15,694 nt of DNA from an uncultured Clostridia bacterium (GTDB lineage Bacteria; Bacillota_A; Clostridia; TANB77; CAG-508): the NCBI GenBank assembly GCA_947627825.1, contig CANQXO010000025.1, positions 1 through 15,694 on the forward strand, in the 5' to 3' direction. Shown here piece by piece: positions 1 to 5,300 of the stretch. Under the pieces are notes generated by a model. The model worked only from the letters and a program-made list of their open reading frames with translations, did not search any database and was not told where the DNA came from. Positions within the stretch are counted from its first letter, which is position 1, and the number at the start of each line of letters is the position of its first letter. The translations under genes were made by a program, and so were the position numbers.

Positions 1-6
1 TAAGAA

Positions 7-140
7 ATTGAAAGAATGTTGATTTTTCAATACTTTGAGCTGGTGTTTAGATAATTCGTACTATACCAATTAATGTTCATTTTATTATCTTCCATCTTTT
101 CACTTCCTTGCAATTCTCATTTTAATTTCATTCTTTCAAT
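7..140. repeat. Perfect 12-bp inverted repeat around the 22-codon ORF
   Basis: ATTGAAAGAATG at 7-18 is the exact reverse complement of CATTCTTTCAAT at 129-140. In a leftward transcript the two arms would enclose the whole 22-codon ORF and its ribosome site. The upstream arm lies next to the predicted transcription start. The pairing is visible; a regulatory role is inference. Confidence 0.45.
27..95 (-). CDS. 22-codon ORF, possible leader peptide
   Basis: A short reading frame opens with ATG at 95, preceded at 103-109 by a good AAGGAAG ribosome site with a 7-nt gap, and closes with TGA at 27-29. The peptide begins MEDNKMNINWYSTNYL and has no recognisable domain. It sits about 40 nt downstream of a plausible promoter (141-169), and the ORF lies between the two arms of a 12-bp inverted repeat. 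It could be a leader peptide for a gene beyond the window edge, the start of a broken gene, or chance. I do not recognise it and assign no function. Confidence 0.3.
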   Translation of the reverse strand: MEDNKMNINWYSTNYLNTSSKY

Positions 141-169
141 ATTCTAACACAAAAACAAGCAACTTTCAA
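141..169 (-). promoter_or_regulatory. Leftward sigma-A-type promoter
   Basis: Read on the minus strand, TTGAAA (164-169) is followed after exactly 17 nt by TAGAAT (141-146), so each hexamer matches the consensus at 5 of 6 positions. The -35 box lies in the loop of the terminator hairpin that ends gerQ, so termination of one unit and initiation of the next overlap. It would drive the 22-codon ORF and whatever lies beyond the window edge. Confidence 0.45.
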
Positions 170-182
170 CAAAAATTGCTTG
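151..182 (-). terminator. Intrinsic terminator after gerQ
   Basis: On the minus strand the stem CAAGCAA/TTGCTTG (176-182 with 156-162) has a 13-nt loop and is followed directly by five T (155-151). It lies about 55 nt past the gerQ stop. The stem is short (7 bp), so efficiency may be moderate. Confidence 0.6.
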
Positions 183-237
183 CTTTTATAACATTTAATT
201 GACAAGATTGCATAAAACTTTTTACTTGCAGTTTCTT

Positions 238-681
238 TTACAACACATTATTTAAATTACTATAATTATTATGATAAAAACCATTATTCAAGTAGTTATT
301 GTTCATTCCATTTTGTGCATAATTATTTTCAGTCAAGTTTTGCAATAACCTGCTCGTTGTTGATATTGTGATAAATTTAATTGAGTATAAATCACAATAT
401 ACTAAACTGTCATTTTCAAATGACCTCAACAATATATAGCTTGCTCCAACATCAGCTAGAACTCCAATTCTATCAACTAAGTTATTAGTTCCAATTAAAA
501 ATTCGACTCTCATTAATCTTCCTATTTGTGTTCGTAAAAATGCTGGCGTATAAATTGCATTTGTCAACACTTCTGGCATTATATTATTGTTCATACCATT
601 GGGTATTGCTGTGGTATCTCCTCTGCTGTTGGATATGCTTGTGGCAACTTCTCTTGTGTCTAAATTTTCTTTTTCTTCCAT
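238..681 (-). CDS. gerQ: GerQ-like spore coat protein
   Basis: The 147-residue protein has an Asn-rich, low-complexity N-terminus (about 1-42) and Asn-rich tail (about 116-147) around a core of about 70 residues. That core, from PAFLRTQIGRLMRVEFLIGT through DLYSIKFITIS, matches the GerQ pattern in order: a short helix with RxxGRxxxV, a strand, a Gly-containing turn, VGASYILL and a final YxIKFITI strand. GerQ is a coat protein that in Bacillus is required for localisation and function of the cortex lytic enzyme CwlJ, and a cwlJ-like gene lies immediately upstream. The ATG at 681 has AAAGGAG 6 nt ahead. The frame-restored upstream gene would stop 32 nt before it, so the two are probably one transcript. 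Assignment is from remembered family sequence, not a search. Confidence 0.72.
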   Translation of the reverse strand: MEEKENLDTREVATSISNSRGDTTAIPNGMNNNIMPEVLTNAIYTPAFLRTQIGRLMRVEFLIGTNNLVDRIGVLADVGASYILLRSFENDSLVYCDLYSIKFITISTTSRLLQNLTENNYAQNGMNNNYLNNGFYHNNYSNLNNVL

Positions 682-713
682 TTCATTCTCCTTTCAATTT
701 AAGGTGTTTAGCT

Positions 714-800
714 TTATGAACGAGAATAAACTTGAGTTGGTCTAAAAAAGCAGTGTTGCACTATTTTGGTGTGAAAAGTGCCTGAACCATTATAAGGAAA
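714..800 (-). pseudogene. cwlJ: Out-of-frame C-terminal segment of cwlJ
   Basis: In the +1 frame relative to the cwlJ ORF, this segment encodes 28 residues beginning FPYNGSGTFH, containing HCFFRPT and ending at TAA (714-716). Bacillus CwlJ ends with a similar HCFYQPT segment. The join is clean: skipping base 801 gives CPRN followed by FPYNG with no other change. The reading ends 32 nt before the gerQ start, consistent with the original gene boundary. Confidence 0.75.
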
Positions 801-1161
801 TGTTCCGAGGACAATTAGGTCTAAATGGATTCATATACCACAAACAAGTTCCTGCTTCTTGCAACTTATTTCCTGCTATTGCCCAATCTGCTATATTATA
901 CTCAACTTCGGTTGGATTCATATTATATATGTTTTGCGAATTATATTTTCCGTTTAAGGTTTCTTTTACACAATCAAATTGTCCCTCTTGAAATATTATA
1001 TTTCTTATGCTTCCGCCTTGAGAAACCCTTGCATATTCACCTTCTGTTGCATTTACTCTGTTCATTATTACAGATGCAACCGCTCTCATACCATTGTCGC
1101 CTTCTCCTCCTGCTTCACATTGTATTATTCTTGCTATCAGTTCTCTATCAGAATAAGCCAA
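790..1161 (-). CDS. cwlJ: SleB/CwlJ-family spore cortex lytic enzyme, 3' end frameshifted
   Basis: The 123-residue ORF belongs to the SleB/CwlJ hydrolase family, which cleaves spore cortex peptidoglycan during germination. The N-terminus DRELIARIIQCEAGGEGDNG carries the family catalytic glutamate (E16) and is followed by AVASVIMNRV, IIFQEGQFD and CLWYMNP, all in family order. No signal peptide or membrane segment is present, as in CwlJ and unlike SleB. The start is TTG at 1161-1159, chosen because GAGGTGAT lies 6 nt upstream. The ORF ends early after NCPRN with ISL and a stop. Removing one base at 801 extends the protein to 148 residues with a typical CwlJ ending, so as written the gene lacks about 28 C-terminal residues. 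It may be inactive, or the extra base may be a sequencing or assembly error. GerQ, its known partner, is next door. Confidence 0.8.
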   Translation of the reverse strand: MAYSDRELIARIIQCEAGGEGDNGMRAVASVIMNRVNATEGEYARVSQGGSIRNIIFQEGQFDCVKETLNGKYNSQNIYNMNPTEVEYNIADWAIAGNKLQEAGTCLWYMNPFRPNCPRNISL

Positions 1162-1182
1162 ATTAGTATCACCTCTTTTGTC

Positions 1183-1209
1183 TATAATATGAATTTAGAT
1201 TCAGCCTGT
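1183..1209 (-). promoter_or_regulatory. Sigma-K/E-like sporulation promoter of cwlJ-gerQ
   Basis: On the minus strand, AC (1208-1209) is followed after 16 nt by CATATTATA (1183-1191). This fits the mother-cell sigma-K pattern AC-N16-CATAnnnTA; the -10 also partly fits sigma-E. It stands just ahead of the cwlJ ribosome site and just after the terminator of the upstream operon. The match is short and the DNA AT-rich, so the choice of sigma factor is inference. Confidence 0.5.
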
Positions 1210-1213
1210 GATT

Positions 1214-1276
1214 AAAAAAGAGACTTAAAATTATGAAGTGAACACCAAAATGTTCACTTCAATTAATTAAGCCTCT
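1214..1276 (-). terminator. Two-tier terminator after the cohesin-like gene
   Basis: The inner stem GAAGTGAACA/TGTTCACTTC (1235-1244 with 1251-1260) is perfect over 10 bp with a 6-nt loop. An outer stem pairs AGAG-CTTAA (1219-1228) with TTAAG-CTCT (1267-1276) around one mismatch. On the minus strand the outer stem runs into six T (1219-1214). On the plus strand it is followed by the T-rich CTGTTTTTATTTTTT, so it may act in both directions. It lies about 25 nt past the stop of the 311-residue gene. Confidence 0.75.
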
Positions 1277-1301
1277 CTGTTTTTATTTTTTACTATGATT
1301 T

Positions 1302-2237
1302 TTATTTACTATGTTTTGATCTTTTATTTTTTAGTAATAATATCATTCCTATTAGTGAAATAACCATTAGTGCTACAAAAATTCCTATGCCTATATCACC
1401 TGTTCCTGGAACTTTTATATTAGTTCCACTTCCTTGATTTTCTGCTTCTTGATTGCTACTTGAACCACCGTTTTCACTACCTGAGCCTTCTACATCTCCA
1501 GTTCCTTCGTCTGTTTCGTCGCCTGAACCGCCTTGAGAACCGCCTTCTGGATTTTCTGGATTTTCTTCAGATACAGTTGGATTTATTATCATTTGATATA
1601 ATCCGTCGTCTTCTGTTATGTTTGTTTCTGCAAGTGTATGTCCTGTTGAAACTATTTTGGTAAATTCACCATCTGGTATTATTGATGCAGTTTCAAGTTT
1701 TTTTATTCCCTCAAAAGTAATTGTTCCAATTTTAATTCCATCTTTTGTATTATTTTTATTATCTCTTGCATCATTTAAGTCTTTATTTCCAACATAATAG
1801 ATATTTAGTCTTTCTCCTGCTTTTTTGTTAGTAGTAGGATTAATAATACTATTTTGTGTTACTTTTTTTGTTTCACATGATAATTCATCTTTTAGCTTAT
1901 CAGCAAAATCAAAATTGATACTTGAACCTTCTGTTTCTAAATCAATTTCTATATTTAATCCAATTTGAAAAGCTCTAACACTTACACTTGAATTTACTTC
2001 TTCATTATCATTTGGTACAGTTGTATCTGCAACCTCTAAGTAAACTTCAACTTTGTTATTTTCAGCAGTATGTACTAATCTAATAAAAGTTCTATCTCCT
2101 GTTGGAGTGTTATTATCTTCAAGTACATTGTCAGTATTTGCTTTAGAAACATTAGTTAATGAAAAACTTGTAATTGCTATTAAAATGATAGTTACAATGC
2201 AAAGTATATTTTTTATTACTCCTTTTCCTTTATTCAT
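1302..2237 (-). CDS. Secreted, sortase-type anchored protein with probable cohesin-like domain
   Basis: The 311-residue protein has a signal peptide (about 1-33: basic start, long hydrophobic run, VSKA). Residues about 45-222 form a beta-rich domain with spaced segments such as SVRAFQIGLNIEI, RLNIYYVG and IKIGTITFEG, a layout resembling cohesins. A Gly/Ser/Glu/Asn-rich linker follows (223-273). The C-terminus is VPGTG (276-280), a hydrophobic segment (about 283-303) and a basic tail, NKRSKHSK, the tripartite form of a sortase substrate with V in place of L. The ATG at 2237 has AAGGGGAG 6 nt upstream. It lies 75 nt after the dockerin-bearing M60 peptidase gene, so an anchoring scaffoldin-like role is attractive. 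The secretion and anchor calls are firm; the cohesin call is inference from weak pattern and context. Confidence 0.65.
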   Translation of the reverse strand: MNKGKGVIKNILCIVTIILIAITSFSLTNVSKANTDNVLEDNNTPTGDRTFIRLVHTAENNKVEVYLEVADTTVPNDNEEVNSSVSVRAFQIGLNIEIDLETEGSSINFDFADKLKDELSCETKKVTQNSIINPTTNKKAGERLNIYYVGNKDLNDARDNKNNTKDGIKIGTITFEGIKKLETASIIPDGEFTKIVSTGHTLAETNITEDDGLYQMIINPTVSEENPENPEGGSQGGSGDETDEGTGDVEGSGSENGGSSSNQEAENQGSGTNIKVPGTGDIGIGIFVALMVISLIGMILLLKNKRSKHSK

Positions 2238-2264
2238 ATCGTTCTCCCCTTCTATTTTATTTGT

Positions 2265-2300
2265 AGAGAGGGTTTAAGAAGATTAGTCTTAAACCTCTCT
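2265..2300 (-). other. Intercistronic hairpin between peptidase and cohesin-like genes
   Basis: AGAGAGG-g-TTTAAGA (2265-2279) pairs with TCTTAAA-CCTCTCT (2287-2300): 14 bp with one bulged base and a 7-nt loop. On the coding (minus) strand it begins 13 nt after the peptidase stop and is followed by ACAAATAAAAT, not a T tract, so it is not a standard terminator in that direction. Possible roles are transcript-end stabilisation or attenuation between the two genes. On the plus strand it is followed by a T-rich stretch. Confidence 0.6.
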
Positions 2301-2312
2301 TTACATTTTTTG

Positions 2313-5300
2313 TTATTCTACAGTTCCATTACTTTTTAATGTTATTTCAGGTAATGAACTACTTATTGGTATACGATAACTATCACTAGTTATCCTTTCT
2401 CCTTCAAGTGTATGTGCATCATCTACACGATATAATTCTGCTCTTACAGTCTTTCCTTCTATTGCTTCTATTACCATATCATAATACGGGTTTGGTGCTT
2501 CTGTTCCGTCTTTTGGATTGTCAACCTCTTCACCATTTTCATCAACAAAAATTGTTTCTTTTACATAGTAAATCCATATTCCTTCATTTACTTCGGTTAG
2601 TTCTGCGCCATCTGGAACTGGGTCTGCATAGAACACTTGTGCTGAACCTGCTAATAATTCATCATTATTGCCTTTGTTATTATTAAACCATAATTTTAAT
2701 GCATTGTAAGCTGGATTTCCTTTATAAGTTCCTGTAAATACTATTGAACCTTTTGGAATTTGAACTGCATTACCGTTTTCATCACTTACTCCTAATGTTA
2801 CATCATCACTTAGTATTCCGTATCCACTATATTTTCCATCTTCTGCTTTTACAAAATCTACATTGTCTCCAGTTTGACCTATTAAATCAATTTCTGCAAT
2901 GGCAAAGTTGCTATCTTTAATAGTAAATTTTACGAAAGTTGTGTCATATATTTCTAGTTTATCTCCTTCTCCGAAGTAAACTGTTTTTGTATTGTTACTC
3001 ATTTTATTAAGTTTAAATATTTTATTAAATATTGATTTAATTGCTGACGACTTAGTAGTCTTTACTGTAGTCCATTCTTTTCCGTCTTTACTTACTTCTA
3101 CTGTGTAGTTTTCAAGTACTTTTCCTTCTGTTGATGCATATTTGAATCCTACTAATTTCTTAGTTTCATCTAACTCAATTAGAATCTCAGCATCACCTTT
3201 TTCAGCTTTTCCTTTATAGTCTTTTGAATAATCATTGTCGATTAATTCTGATGCTGCTTTTACTGTTACTGGTCCATCTGTTGTTTCTAATTTTTTAGAG
3301 TCTTTATCCATTATATCTTCATCATCTTCTGATACTATGTTTGTAGTAACAGTCCAATTATCTTTTCCTCCAATTGTTCCATCATGTTCTACTTTAATTG
3401 GTTCTAATACAAATTGTTCTGTTTTATTTAAATATTTATCATATCCTGTTACTTTATATGTAAATACTCTGTTGTTTACAGTTTCTATTGTATCAGTATA
3501 AGTCAATTCTCCATTATCATTATTATAAGTCACTAATCCGTCTTTGCTATTTTCCATTGTTACAAATGCTACTGGTGTAGTTTTTTCTACATCATTGTCC
3601 ATATAACATCTTACAATTTCATATCCAAGCATTGCTGCTTTTTGTGTAGATGTATTTGTTATAGTTAATTTAACTTTATTTGTATTAGTACTATCTGATT
3701 CTGTTACAATTTCTCTTGTTGCACTAACTGTTGTTCCCTCAGACATTCTAGGGCTTCCTGCTAACTCATAAGCTCTAGCTTCATCATTTACAAAGTAAAC
3801 TGCTCTTGTTTCTTCTTCCCATTGTCTTGCATAAGCTATTGTGTCTTCATTTGGTTCCATTCCCCACTTTTCAAAGAAGGTTAATAGATTTTTCTCTGCT
3901 GCTGCACATGCTAGTCTTATTAAATTATCATCTTTGCTATCAGTTAATGTTAATGCTATTTCTGTTTTTGGTGCTGAACTTGTATCTCTTGCATAAGAGT
4001 CCATTCTAGCAAATATTAAATTTTCTTGTTGTTCTGCATAGTTACTGAATGTCTTAAAGTTATATCCACCTTTATCATAAGCTAGGTGTAGTTGCCAATA
4101 TAAACCTAATTGTGTAAATACATTTTGAGCTTTGCCAGTTTTTCCTGACATTACTTTCTTATATACTTCACGATAATCAAAACGAACTGAACTGTTAGTG
4201 TCTTTTGCTTGTGATAATACTGAGAAGTAGTTGTTTGTAACTTCTCCATGAACATAGGCACTTTCATTTATGATATGTCCTATTTCGTGTGAAATTCCCC
4301 ATCCAAAGTAATTACCACCTTTTTTTTCATCATATTTTCCATCAGATTCTGTTACTATTGGATTTCCTTTTGATAATGTTTGAACATCATCCCAGTCTAT
4401 ACCAATATGTAATCCACCTGCATACATTGCTGCTCCTGCAAACATTTGATGATAACGAATATTTAGTCTGCTTGATGGGACTGTGTTTTTCTTTAATCCT
4501 TTATGTTGATAGAATAAATCTACCATATCTTCCATTGCAACTAAAGAATTATATAATTTATCTGCTTTTTCATCTACTGTTCCATCTCCTAAACCTGCTA
4601 ATATTTGTTTAGAAGATACTGAGTACATCATCTGGTCTAATACTATTTCTGTTGCTCCTAATAAACAATTTTTCTCATTATAATCATATTTTAATTCTTT
4701 AGCACTTGAATTTTTATGTTTTTCATTATGATTTTGTTCTAAGTTAGGTACAACTTCTGTAAGTTTTTGTACATAGTCTGTTACTGCTTGTTTTCTTGCA
4801 CTTTCATATCCTGCATTTGTGTCATAGTCACTTCTCTTTATCTTGCTTAAGTCAAGTACTGGAATATAATCTCCTCCAACTACTCTTACTCCATACTGTT
4901 CTTCTGGATTATTTCCTGTGTATTCAATGTATAGAGAGCCTCCACTTTCTTTGTCTAAGCTGTCTATTCTTGGTAAAGAAATTTCATTTAATCCAACTTT
5001 TAAACCTGTTCTAACAACTTGATGCCAGTTTGCTGCTTCAGGATAATATTGTGTGAAGATTAAGTTTAAGTTTGTTGAATCTCCATTTTTCTTGCTTGGA
5101 TTTCCTACAAATATTTTTATTACTTCGTTACTGTGAGCAACTATTCCAAGTGGTTGCCAAGCATTTAATCCACTTCTAAATGTTATGTGTGAATCTTTTG
5201 CTTTAGTAACTGTGGTATCTATTTTTATAACATCCTTTAGATTTTCTGTATCAAATATTAATTTTGCTAAATCTAACTCTTTTTGTAAGCTATCTTTTTC

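Noticed and set aside
1235..1260. Inner 10-bp stem as a separate operator or recombination site
   Set aside because: It is nested inside an outer stem ending in a T tract right after a gene stop, so a terminator explains it fully.
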